Below, one piece after another: positions 11,418 through 24,100 of a DNA stretch of 64,000 nucleotides. Numbering within the stretch: position 1 is the stretch's first letter; each line of letters begins with the position of its first letter. Source of the DNA: Helopsaltes ochotensis (taxonomy: Eukaryota > Chordata > Aves > Passeriformes > Locustellidae). The DNA lies in assembly GCA_013400155.1 (NCBI GenBank), contig VXBM01001676.1, forward strand, positions 1 to 64,000, written 5' to 3'. The notes under the pieces were generated by a model that was given only the letters and a program-made list of their open reading frames with translations, was not told the DNA's origin and ran no database searches. Made by a program: the position numbers and the translations under genes.

Positions 11418-12597
11418 CACAGAATCAGAGAATCACAGATTCATTAAAGTTGGGAAAGACCTCTGAGATCAGAGTCCTATGTTTAAACAACCAGGACAAC
11501 TTGTCAAGGACACCCTCTAAGTCCTATGTCCAGTCATTTCTTGACCTCCAGGGATGGTGACTCCACTGTTTTCCTGGGCAGCCTGTCACAAAGATGGAGA
11601 AACGTTTCCATGAAGAAATTCTTCCTGAATTAAGTCCAAACTTAGTATTCCCTGGTGCATTTTGGGGCCATGTTCTCTCCTTCTGTTACTGTTTACCTAG
11701 GAGAAGAGATAAACTCCACCTTGCTTCAGCCTCCTTCCAGGAAGTTGTAGAGAGTGATAAGGTGACCGCTGCATCTCCTTTTCTCCAGACTAAACAACAC
11801 AAACTTTCTCCTCCACTGCACATAAGACTTGTGTTCCAGACCCTTCACCATCTCCATCGCTCTTCTCTGGACTCACTTCACCACCTCAATGTCCTGCTTG
11901 TGGTGAGGGGCCCAGAAGTGGACACAGGACTCAAGGCATGGTCTCAGCAGTGCCAAGTACAGAGGGACAATCATTGTCCTGGTCCTGTTGGCCACAGTAT
12001 TGCTGAAGACCAGGCTGCTGTGGCCTTCTTGGCCACCTGTGCGCACAGCTGGATCACAATCAGCCAGATGCCAACCAGTATTCCCAGGTCCTTTTCCACT
12101 GGGCCACTTTCCATCCACTCGTCCCAGTGTATAGTTCTGCACAGGATTGTTGTGACACAAGGGAAGGATCTTTGGCCTTTGAACCGCATCCAGTTGGCCT
12201 CAGTCCTTGGATGCAGCTTGTCCAGGTCTCTCTGCCAAGTCTTCCTACCATCCAGCAGGTCAACATTACTGCCCAACTTTGTGTCATCTGCAAACTGACT
12301 GAAGGTTCACTCAATCACCTCATCCAGCTCATTGATGAAGATATTAAACAGGGCTGAACCCAACACCGATCCCTGTAGAATCCCCACTAGAGACCAGACA
12401 TCAGCTGGATGTTTCTTCATTCCCTATCACTTCGATGGCTAGGCCATCCAACCAGTTTTTTATACAGTCAAGAGTGCACATGTTAAAACCATGGCCTACC
12501 GGTTTCTCCAGGAGAATGTTTTGGAAAACAGGATCAAAGGTTTTCTTAAAGTCTAGGTAAAAAATATCCACAGCCTCCTCATCTTCCACTAAACCTT
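11418..12597 (-). mobile_element. 5'-truncated CR1 LINE, minus strand
   Basis: The right-to-left reading is a chicken-repeat-1 retrotransposon. Its 3' end is at 11418-11442, where degenerate CACAGAATCA units are the complement of the CR1 terminal octamer repeat. Next comes the typical 3' UTR text (complement of 'gggcagcc...gaagaaattctt'), then the C-terminal part of ORF2. The protein remnants lie in different minus-strand frames, so the copy is frameshifted and dead. The element stops near 12597, inside the reverse transcriptase domain, so the 5' part was never copied or has been lost. CR1 normally moves by target-primed reverse transcription without a poly(A) tail. Confidence 0.93.
11873..12589 (-). 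pseudogene. CR1 ORF2 reverse-transcriptase remnant, frameshifted
   Basis: Three minus-strand pieces together match the last third of CR1 ORF2. Positions 12401-12589 encode a decayed RT motif A region (YLDFKKTFD, against the usual YLDFSKAFD) and a stretch like NILLEKP. Positions 11971-12276 hold NVDLLDGRKTWQRDLDKL and AEKDLG-like sequence (here VEKDLGILV), followed by CAQVAKKA. Positions 11873-12160 carry the C-terminal IVPLYLALLRPCLE and FWAPHHKQDIE text. Frame changes between pieces and an in-frame stop mean it makes no enzyme. The first methionine in each frame has no meaning. Confidence 0.9.
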
Positions 12598-14887
12598 ACT
12601 GCAGAAGGAGATCATGTTATGTAGCATGCTAAACCCTTAAATGCATATAATCCTGTGCGTGCTCTGAGGAACTGAAGGGTACTGAAAACATACATGCCTA
12701 CTATCTGAATTGGTGATGCAGAAAGAAACAAAAGATCATTCCCGTTTGATAAAAGAATATTCACCTTCCTTTGTAGTCCCTTCACATACTAAATCTTGTA
12801 TTTCATATGTTCTCTAAAATTGATGACACTATTTCACATAGTAGAGGATGGAGACTAGAATTTCTGGTTCATTACTGACTTTTGATTGAATCTAGACATG
12901 TCAGTAACCAACTACTTTAGGGTGAATTTCCAATTACTTTAGAGTTTTGGGTGGATTGACCCTAGCCCTGTCATTGATGGATTCGGTGATGCTTAGCATT
13001 TAGCTCCCAATTACATTACATTTTTTCCCAATAATATTTCCGTATCATTACTGACATTTTATACAAACTCTCCTCTCTCTGAGGCACATATTCCAATAAT
13101 TTTCTCATCACCAATATTCCAACCATTTAATGTGTAACTGTTGTTTTCCTTGTGAGATAAATACACAGTTACGCATTCTGCATGCAGTACTAGCATTTTT
13201 GAAGTGCTATTATCATTAGCAACTTGTTTCACTGATTTTCAGGGGGACAAAGCTCTAGTTCCCATAAACTCCCTTAGGTGTAAGTATTTTGTTTTATCAT
13301 CAGGATACTTTTCACACAGTTCTAGTAAGGAAGTTATTTATCTCTGAAATGTCCTTCGAACACAGGAAACTTCCTTAGAGATTATGGGTTTTTTTCATGA
13401 ACTTTTGTTCTTTGATATTGTAAGGGATCATTAGTTTCAAAAACACAGTTAACAAAATAATTTTTTTTGAAAAATATATGACTGAACTTTGGCTTAAATA
13501 TATAAATGTGGTCCCCAGAAACTGTGAATTACAGAGATCATTCCTAACAAATAACACTCCTAGACCAGAGATAATTTTTTGATATAATTGATATAATTGA
13601 CATAAATTTTTTCAATTATCCTCTGAAGCAGTGATCAAAACAGAATACTGAACAACAGAATTTTGAGTCAAAGAGCACATGAGGTCTGAAAACAGTTGAA
13701 ACCATCAATAATTTGTTTCATGAATTTCAGAAACAAACTTACACACACAGGACCACATTGTGAAGGTTTGTAGAAATATGACTCACTTAAATCTAAAAAA
13801 AAAACCTACGTCTTCTAAATTTTCATTTCCTTTAAAATGTAAAGATTCTAGTAACTAAAATACCGTTACCATTCATATACTAACAGAAGCATTTCTGATG
13901 GAAGATTTTATAGACAAGATCAAAATAAGTACCTTGTGGTTACAGTTTTCTTAAATCTTTCTGAATTATAGTCACATACATATTTTTTAAAACAACAGGA
14001 CTGAATCATCCTGAATTATCTGCTGCAACAACAGAAAAGAAGGTGGAAAAAATAAAAATAATTTTAAAAATAAGTTCTCATAGGGAATTTAAATGAAATT
14101 TCAAATGAACTGCACTGGTAAGTAACTTGATAGTAAGTAATTGCAGACAGCTAGATTTTATTTTCATTTCTTTATTTAACCAATCAGCAGAAGCAGATCA
14201 CCTGCAACTATTGAGTATAAGGATATTTAGAAGAGTAGTATATTATTTCCACCTACTTAATAATTTATATTTCTTTAGAGATTTGTTATTTAGTTCCATG
14301 CCAAAGATGGAATTTAGAAAAAATCACATTAGTCTGATTTGCACATAAATTTTATCATTTTTTATTAGTCTAACCCATAATTAGAAGGGTTTAGTGCTAG
14401 CAGTAAGATTTATAGCACTGTATGCAATGTTTTCTTCTATTAGTCACAAAGGCATTTTAATGGAGAGATTAATTTTTAATAACTATCTGTTTACAACTTG
14501 TGTGTTATTGCAAATGTCAAGTCTGACTGTCTTAGAGGGGAAAGAAAGATGTGTCATTTACTTTCATGGAGGATATATTTTCTCAGTTACCTGTGCATTT
14601 TGGGGATGGTGTTGGTCTTAAAGCACCAACGGTATTCACTGAATTATCAATCAAAACCGCTGACTTAGGCATCCTAACCTTACTAGGCTCTAAATGCAAA
14701 AATATGTGACAACTACCAAACAAGGATGTTAAGATTTTTCAAGGTTGTCTTGTTTCTAGACAACACTGTCTTTAGCAAAGTAAAAACACTGAGATAGTAG
14801 AATTTTGTGGTTCAAACATCTGCTTAAATACATTGTCACCACTACCTTATAGCTAGCTGAAAGATCAAAATGGAGGCTAAACACATT
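12598..14887. other. Unique AT-rich sequence without recognisable genes
   Basis: No gene or repeat family recognised. There is a short imperfect ATAATTG duplication at about 13578-13600 and an A run at about 13795-13803. Confidence 0.6.
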
Positions 14888-14943
14888 AAAAAAAAGAAAA
14901 AAAAAAAAAAAAAGAAAAACAAAAAAAAAGGAAAAAATAAAAA

Positions 14944-15005
<62 letters not shown>

Positions 15006-15014
15006 AAAAAGAGA
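14888..15014. repeat. Long poly(A)-rich tract
   Basis: About 127 bases are almost entirely A, with scattered G, C and T in the left half (AAAAG, AAAAC, AAAAT units) and a purer A run in the right half. There is no poly(A) signal or recognisable retroposed gene directly to its left on the plus strand. The overlapping Phe-rich minus-strand frames are translation of the tract. Confidence 0.95.
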
Positions 15015-18000
15015 AACAGAGTATATGGCTTAGATGTCCTATATAATCTGTGGTACACAATATGATCTTTTTGAATTCCCACCACAACCTTAATTTCGTT
15101 AAACAGAGTAAGTATTGCAGCACCAAACAGGTGTTTAACAGTAACACCTTTGATCATACTGTAACCCCAAATCTCTGTTCCCTAGTAGTCTATTGGAATT
15201 GTAATATAAACCTAATGAAGGCAAAGTTTTCACCTAGCAACTGGGATCATGCAACAAAGCTAACTGGGCAGTATTGTAAAATGTTGTAATACAAACAGCT
15301 AAGTTTATGGTTGCAAGAAAAATGTTTTATTTCCAGACATGAAGATGCTACCTGATGTAGGATGAATATTTAAACTTTCCAGACCAAAAGTTTCATCTTA
15401 TATAGCTCTCATTAAAAAATTTAGAGCTATTATTGGAAAAAGAATTAATTCAACCTTTTCTATATGCTACTTGAGACTTGCTGTTAGGCTTTCATGGTCT
15501 TTCATCCTTACCTAATTGAAACATATCAAACCAACCAGAAAAAAGATAAAAGAAGTAAATTCAACAAGGGTTACTTCTTATATTCTGTTTCACTGTTTAG
15601 AAGCTGTGTGCTTCAGCAAGGATCAAAATCAGAACTACTGAAATATTCACTGATGTCATCACTGGTCTCAGTAAGGGAAGGAAATCAGAATTCTCCATAT
15701 TCACACTTTTTAGGTGCTTAAAAAGTCAATGTTTTGGTAGTGTATTTTTAAAATTATTTTTCACTTCTGTGAGCATATTCAAACCTCTTGTGCCTAGTAA
15801 TTAATTTTCAGAAATCCAAATGGTTCAATAAATATTAAAACTCATTGGGAATAAAAAAGCCTTTTATCAAGTACCAGTAAAAGTGACAAATTTCTTCTGA
15901 AAAAATCTGAAAGGACAAAAAGTAGTTGAAATGGTTTGAAGATTTTCTCAAATCTGGTAAGAAACCCAATTGACAATTGTGTACAAATGCCAACATCCTT
16001 GAGTCAAAAGGCTTAAAATCTGAGTAGATAGAAAATAACACTGTAACATTCATTAGGAAGAAACTATAAAAGATATTGGTCCATTAAGAAAATTTGGGTT
16101 ATAATAGAGATACTGAGATAAATCTATAGTATAGTCTATTTCTATTTATAATACATTAATAATTGCAATAAACTTTTCATAAACACACCAGCAAAATTAT
16201 CTTGAAATAAAACATTTTGGCCACAATTTTATATTAATATTTGTATAGTTACCATGGTTTTGCTGCAATATGTATGATCCAAATATAATTCTATGAAGGG
16301 TAAAAAATAAGGGCGTTGTGAAGAGTACTTGCAAATAGGGACTTTATTTTTATTTTTGGAGGAGCATTGTACCATTTAGTGGCTCCACCTATTGACTGAT
16401 TAATGATGTTAAAATTATTTTGAAGGCTTTTACCTTCCTTGAAATTAAAATTAAATGTAATTATTTCAGGAAAATTATTTAGGTTTTACCAAAGTAAATA
16501 AGTTTCTCAAGACCACGGTCTAAACCAGTTCCTTTTCATTAAACAATGTCAAGTACAATATTATCTCATATGACATATTCAAACCCACATAAAACAACAG
16601 TTCTGGTTTTGATTTTTTTATTTTACGCAGGTACTTATCATCTTTTTCTCATGCTGTAGGATAAAGTCTCTCCTAAGGAGACTAAAGGTTCATTGTCTCA
16701 GTGGGTTTCACTGTACTTTCAAATGCTCTAAATTAGGCCTGTGGGAGAGAAGTACCTTAGAGTTTTCAACACCTCTTGTTTTTTTCTTCAGTTCCATATG
16801 TGGTCTGATTTAGACTTTCAAACTTCTAAATAGTCTGCTGAGAACATTTTTGTTGTACAGAGGTGAAGTACACCAACATTCTTCACTCCTGGTTGAGGGA
16901 TAATAACCTCTTTGCCACCTGAGCAGCATAGCAGAAACAATGCCATCTCACCGCCGTGCTATCTCCTGGCCCCATGGTAAAATGCAGCTGAGGAAAAGCT
17001 TCCAGAGACTGTTCTGGGGCTGCAAGGAGGCTTTCCTGAGTGCAATACATAGAAAGTATGAAGAAAATGAGTGAGACAATGCTTGTATCCCTTCAAGCTC
17101 TATGGGAGATGGGAGTGTCTCATGGAATATTTATTGTGTTCACATTTCTCAGAAAGCAGTTAAAGAGAGCCAGAGATTCCCTAGGCTAAAATTTGAACTC
17201 GACAGAATTCTTTTTCAACACAACTTTATTAAGCCAATCAAAATAACATCTTAGGCCTCTAAAAGGAATATCTTGAGAATCACCTATAAGATGCTGATTG
17301 GTAGAGAATTTCATTCCTTAAATATCACTGGGTTTTCTTATACCAACAAAGGATTCATTTACACCAGCTGCCTCTTTCTCGCTTTTTTTTTCAGCAGGAA
17401 TATCTTTCAGATATAACGCATTTCATAAGCGCACAGTTGGACATATATAAAAAAATGAGGTAATCTTCGCAATGACTGCGTCATGAAAGCCAAGATATTC
17501 TTCGTGTTCCAATAAGAGCCTTAAAACATCATCTGTAAATAAAATAAGAAAAAATCTCCAATGTTTAGAAAAAAATCAGCACATATACAACTATAAAAAT
17601 GTTAGAATCTGAGAAAATACAGAATCTTTCAATGCAATCCATTTCATGCTAATGTTAGGTGTCTGCTGTCTTCACTTGCAGGTCTACTAATGTTCAGTTA
17701 GTGACCCTTTACAGCATGATCATTATTTTCACTTTCAGGTGTAAATTTCAAAATATGTTGGTTAATAAATGTGTATATAAAAATTAAATAATGCCCTTTC
17801 AGATAATTTTTTAAATTAATTTTCATGCATATTTATTAAAGCAAAAGTGACAAATAAAGAGACTCTGATGTCAAAAAATAGTGTCATCATCAAATGAAAC
17901 TGAGAGAGAAAAGTTTGCTAGTAGAAAGCACTTGTTAATATTGGGTATTTCAGAAATTATGTAAAATATTAGAGAAAATAAAGATCAAGCTTGCTCCAAA

Positions 18001-20584
18001 GTGAAAATTTCTCTGCAAAGAAAGATTTGAGTGCTTTCAAATGCCAAAATTCCGGGAGGAGTTTGTTGGCAAGTATTTGAGACATGAGGACGTTATCTAT
18101 TACTGTACTTCTTAAGCTAAAAATCGGAAGAAGAGAGGATAAAGATGACTTTCCACCATTTCTGTACTCTCACACTCTTCGTTTGAATCTTCAAGTTATA
18201 AGTCTACTCAATTTTATGATCTGTTGCTCCCCTGGTGTAACTCTAGACACTAAGAATACAGGAATATGAGGAGTTATGGCTTTGTTTATTTCAAACGTCA
18301 GAAAAAAACCTTCATTGGAGGTGGAATCAAGTACATCAGAAAGTCAGGGCACCAGCTGTCCAAGAAATCTGTTCTGAATCTAGCACAAACTTCATTATTT
18401 CACAATTTTTCATTGTGGGCCAGTAATATCTAACCATTTATGTTTGAACTAACCTAAAAAAAGAATATTTAGTAGAAATAATCTGGAAAGAAAAATATGA
18501 CTAGAAAAAAATAATGTCTGGAAGAAAAAATATGTATGTCTTCTGAATATTTGGTCATTTCTCTTAGGGAATAAAAGAAACTATTCTTAGTGGTGGGAAG
18601 TGATAGAGATGGATAGATTATAACATCTATAGATGTAGAAAGGCACCAAAGTCAAAAGAGGAGCAGCAATCAGTAAAGCAAAGTTTATGAATCAGTTCCT
18701 ACTGCTATCGTCAAAGGTGCCAAGTAAAATCAGTAAATTTTGATGCTTTAAACAGGTTGAGCTCCAGAAATACTTGTGCTCTCACCACCTAAGAGAAAAA
18801 TTTGGTGTGAAATCAAATTTCAAAATTTCCAAAAATTACTTTAATAACTAATGCATAAAGGTGCATAAGGGTATAGTTTCTTACCCCAGGCTATTTTAAG
18901 CTTTCTCATCCTAGGCTACATCTGACAATAAAGTTTGCCAGTGATGTCTGATTAGGAAGTCCTCAGCATTGATGTTTTTGTATTTAGCCAAGCCTTTAAC
19001 TGCAAAATGACTTTTCAATATCTAATACATCCATGACTTAATACTTACATGTATTGGATCCACAATTTTAATCTGAAAGTGCCGCTCTAATTGGCTTATC
19101 ACTAATTTAAATTTGGTCCTTAAACTATCATAGTGTGTCTTCTCTATATTGTTGGAGTTTCACTTGTTCATGTAGCACATTTTCCAATAATTCCTTAGAT
19201 TTTTCTGCACTGGTATTTCTTTTAATAGCTCACTTTTATTAGAACACTGATTTTCAACATAGCCTGTAAAAAATTTCACTAAGAAAAAATCATTTTGACA
19301 CTGCATTAAATGGGTGACTCCCCAGGTATTTATAATCCTTAGTCAGTCTTTGACACTTACTGTGTACCAGAAAAAGTAATCCCAGTCTCTTAGGTAATTA
19401 ATTCATACCAGTGAATCAAAGCCCCCTAATTACTTCTATTTGCAGAATCAACAAGATGAACATGTGTGAGGAGGTGTGCATGTGCTAGTGTGTTTGTTTT
19501 GGGGAATATGTGCTTTTTCATGCATGAGAGAAAGAGGGGAAAACTCCTGTCAACCCAACTCTGTTCATAGTATTATGTGATTGGTCCCATTTTGCTATAT
19601 CCTTCTTGCCTTATTGGAAGCTCCTTAATTGACGAATGAGGACTTTATCAAGCTTGGCAGGAGTCATTATGTCTGTGATTTTCCTTGAAATGCATCTGTC
19701 ATGCAGCTCAAAATTAAATTGCTAGTTTTGGGCCTAACCAGAGAAGGGGCAGTGACTCAAAGCACTCAGAAGGAAATGAATGATTAATGCAGTTTATAGA
19801 CAGAATAGCGTTTTTTTCTGTCTTATGTGCTTTTTGCGTGTAATCTCCAGTGGTTCAGCCTCAGATGGATCTAATGAAAAAGGACTGGATGTTTTCCACC
19901 TTTTCTTCAGAGCATGCTGTACAATTTATCCACTGACAAAATCCGCTAATGAAATGTCACCTTGGACAACTTGCTAAAGGATTGATGGGCTGAAAGTTTT
20001 GTACTTTATTTAACTTTTACAGGAAAAATGAATAAGTCCTCCAAACTCTGTATGATATAGAGATTCATTATGATTTTGTACTCTGGAGAAGTAGCTGCAC
20101 TTGAATGGAAAAGGCAGCTGTGGCAAAGAGGTGAGAATAACGTAAAACAAATAATTACTTAAAAAGTTAGGTGTATTGCTTCACTGCACTCAAAGACATA
20201 AATTATAGTTGAACTGAATAAATTTTAAAGATTTCTTTCTTCGTTATTATCTCTGCCTATTAATGAAAACATCAGCCATTCTCTTTATTTAATTGAAGTA
20301 TAATTTTAAAAAACAAAAAAAAATTAGAATATGAACTTTCTCCCTAAACACCACCGTTTTAGACATCTCCACCTTGGAGCTTCATTCAATGTTTTCAAAC
20401 TTCCATAAGACCAATGAATGAGTCATTATAATCTGACTTAAAAATAGATCATTATTCTGATCTATTCACTTTTCCTGAGAATGAAAAAAATCCAAAGCAC
20501 ACCAGAAACATTATACAAATACTAAATACTTGCAATTGCTAGGTAAGAGTTCCACGTGCTTATTTGCTTCCAACCCATCAGGAT
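15015..20584. other. Unique AT-rich sequence without recognisable genes
   Basis: I see no exon with supportable coding sequence, no tRNA-like structure and no transposon family. Frames are at most about 79 codons. The region at 16880-17060 is slightly richer in G and C, and a T-rich stretch lies near 17380, but neither points to a gene. Confidence 0.6.
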
Positions 20585-21141
20585 ACGGGTATGAGAATTG
20601 GAAGGGTGAAAGTCAGAAAACTTGCAGGGTGAGATAAAGAGAGTTTATTAATGGAAAGAAATGAAATTAAATGTAATGACAAAATAAAATAAAATAAAAT
20701 AAAAATAAATTTGTAATGAAAATGAAAATAACAACAATGAAGAGGACAATAACAACAAACAACAACAACAGCAACGAGGAGGGAATAAAAGTCAAAAAAG
20801 ACAAGTCATGCCAGTGAAAGCCAATTCCTCATGACCAATCATCTGATATCCAGTCAGTTCCTGAGCAGTAGCTCCCAGTCAGCTTTTCTCCTGGTTTATG
20901 TGCTGAGCATAGTGCCATATGGTGTGGGATACAGCTGGGGTCAGCTGGAGTCAGCTGTGCTGGTTTCATTCCCTCGCAGGTCCTTGTACATCCCCAGTCT
21001 TGCTGAGGGGGACTATGGCTCTGTGTGAACACTGCTCAGCAGTAACAAAAACATCCGTGTGTTATCAACACTGTCTCCAGCACAAACCCAAGATACCACA
21101 TCACACCAAACATCATGAAGAAAATTAACTCTACCAGCACA
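20585..21141 (-). mobile_element. Solo LTR of an avian endogenous retrovirus (minus strand)
   Basis: On the minus strand the element starts TGTGCTGGTAGAGTTAATTT at 21141, close to the start of a very common passerine LTR family. The middle carries the family's typical text around 20890-21090 (for example the complement of TGCTGAGCATAGTG and of GTGTTATCAACACTG). A CATAAA box lies at 20895-20900 (minus) and AATAAA at 20644-20649 (minus). The downstream end text GAGAATTGGAAGGGTGAAAG (plus strand, 20593-20612) also matches the family. The last bases that normally finish the LTR are missing or too diverged, so the left end is approximate. Between TATA and polyadenylation signal the copy carries expanded A-rich simple repeats (20680-20780). 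No retroviral genes flank it. Confidence 0.75.
20678..20782. repeat. (AAAAT)n and (AAC)n simple repeats inside the LTR
   Basis: AAAAT units at about 20683-20712 are followed by AAAATG and then AAC/AACAAC units to about 20775. They sit between the putative TATA box and the AATAAA of the LTR, so they lengthened the transcribed part of an already inserted element. Confidence 0.85.
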
Positions 21142-24100
21142 ACCAGTCACTTAAGGTTTATTCTTAATGCGGGAGTCGGATGCAAACAAAAATCTTTTCA
21201 CAGACCAGACTGTTTTCTTGCCTTACTTCCCCTTGTTACCTTTATTCCACATGAGAATATTTCCAGACACTGTAGAACTTAATTTTTTTAATTCATAATT
21301 GCATAAAACACCATTATCATTAAAAATAAATCCATATATACAGTAAGGGGCTTTGAAAGAAAGGTGATACATTAATTGCCACAGTTGTAGTTGTTTATTA
21401 TCCTAATCATAGTGGATTTCTTAATACAGTGGGTTTCCTATCTCCCCATTTCTTGCCTCCTTTTGCTGCTGCTCTGATTATAGGCTCTGTGGGGCAGACA
21501 ATAACCATACTTCTGATGTGCATATACCAAGAAGAAGAACCATGGCTGCCTTGGAACTATCACAATAAAAAAGTACAATAACTAAAGTAAGAAGAATAAT
21601 TTCAGGGTTTCCAATTGCAACTTTTAACAGTTGGTTTGTAAATGAAATTCTATTTGCCCTTGATTTGAAAATTATCTACAATGATTAACTTTGCCACACC
21701 ATTAACTGAGTGTGCAGTAACACCATTAAGCAGGACTTTCTTTAATATTTAATGACATATACATATGTCAAAAGAAAAATAAGCCTCTGAATTGCTAGCT
21801 ATTCTCCAGAGACTACTATACATACTTTTTGCACATAACACAACATGATGTCCTTGAGTACAGTGGGCCAAGGATCATGATTCATCCAGCTCCATGGATG
21901 TGAAAGGAGTGAAAACAGCAGGGTGCATTGAACATATGCTGCTGCTATTGCTGCCATTTATTTTTCAACAACAGAAGAAAAAGTCTGTGTTGAATTGTTC
22001 AGTTGCCTACTTGAAAGACAAAGGCAACAATAAGAATAGCTCATCTCATGCTGATATACCCATGGTACTTCAAAGCTTTTAGATGATAGTGCTGTCTTCA
22101 TATTACTAATGTACAAAGTCTAGGAATTTTCATGCACAACTGGGTGAGTTAAGGACAAAAGTAAGGAGCATCTCATCTGAAGGCTTTTACATCACAAGTG
22201 AAATATAATCTTTCTTTTTATTGTACAGCAATTTTAACTGTAATCTGTTTTGTGTTTAAAAGAAAGAATTAGAGTATAAAATATTCCGCAAAACTATCTT
22301 ATGTAAAACAGCCATGAATCATCATTCTACCACACATGGAAGGAAATGTTTAATAAATAATTCTGCAACTACAGACTACATCCAAAGCAAACACACGTAG
22401 CCAAGATCAAGGTTGCTGCAAGTATAGCTTTATTATTACTGAAGTAAAGCAAATAATTGATTTACTAAGCAGGGAGACAGACATTAGCAGTATCAAAAGA
22501 ATTGTGAGGTTCACAAAGAAATAACAAGTGTTGTTATAGATGACTCTTTAGCAGGATATTTTATTACCTTTCCAAAGAGAAGAGTCATCTCACAGCACAA
22601 CATTACAACATTGATATTCAACGTCAATAGAATAATTGTGAGTTTGCAGTGTCAAACACCCAAAAATACTAAAATCTAGAATTCAAACTTATTTTACAAC
22701 CCTGATTCACACAGGTGGACATACACATTTCAATTTTAACACAGATATTTTCTATTGAAGATTACATCCATTTTTTTTTCTTTTTCAAAGAATAATTTAA
22801 TTCACTGAAATGTTGGTATACATTTACAGAAATAATAAGTTCTGTATTTCTCTTCTTCTTGTCGTTTTGGACATGCTTTGCTTAGGTTCAGTACTAAAAT
22901 TCTACCCAATTAAATAATATTGCATACATACATAGTGATTTTTATTACTGCACCTAAGAATCCATATTCATGTTTCATTCTTGTGAGAACAGAAGAAGAA
23001 GAACCTCTAAAATTTAGTTGAAGTCTAGCAAAGGTACACATAAACTCTCACTTCCCAAGTCAAAATATCAATACTTTGGGGTTTTCAGAGAATACAACAG
23101 AACATAGTACTTCGCACATTTAAAAGGTTGTTTACATTGCTTTCCATTTTAACTGCAAATATTCAACACTTCTGCAAATAAGATTTTGATATCTTTCAGG
23201 TATTCAAAAATTAGCTTGATTTAACTTTGGAATAGGGATGGAATACAATTTCTTTTTGTAGGTTTCAGTAGCCTTGACTGTTGGCTATCTCCCTCCTGTC
23301 TCTTTCCCATTCCACTTCTGTCTGCAACAACTGAAGAAGTCTCATTCACTACGGTAGAGCTAAGATGTGGAAACCAGATATACCTTAACCTGACCAATTA
23401 TATAGACATTTTACTCCTTTCAGAGCTGATGGCTTCCAGGACCCAGCAGCAGTGTCTCCATGTGCACATCTCCAGTAGGAATCCTGAATACAATTAAAAT
23501 ATTTCATTTCTAAGCTGACATTGGCATTGGCTTTCAAGGTGGAACTAAAAGAAACCCCAAACAATTAGTCATTAGTACTAAAATACTGAAATTGAACAAG
23601 ATACTGTTATTTCCCAAAAGTACCCATATGCATTAAAAAAGTCAGATACAGAACCTGCTATGAAGTCTGTGAATGAATTCCTGCCTGCTTCTTACTCTAT
23701 TGTTGACATTTTTCAGATAGATCACAGCCCTTCAAATTTGGTAAGATGAATTCTTTTTCCAATATTATAACTTAAAGGCAATGAAAATGACAAATTGAGT
23801 TCAGGTACTAAATTAGCAAGCTTTATAATAATTACTTCCTTTTGGTTTGCTCATACTGGGTATTGTAATATCTAATACATATATTATCAAGAACACTCGA
23901 CACAGCTCAACTTGGTGAATATTAATAGCATTATTAAAACAGAATTACAGCTCACCATACATAGCTGGTAATAGCTACTAGCACTTTGTTTTATGGAATC
24001 TGTTCAAGGTCTTGAAATAATTTAGTAAGCAAGTTTTCAGTCTCATGAATTAAACACTGTTGAGTCTTTCACATGTACTCCAACTGATCAAAACTTTACT

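Noticed and set aside
11594..12298. A 234-codon plus-strand frame
   Set aside because: It is the antisense of the CR1 3' UTR and ORF2 C-terminus, which tends to be open in CR1 copies.
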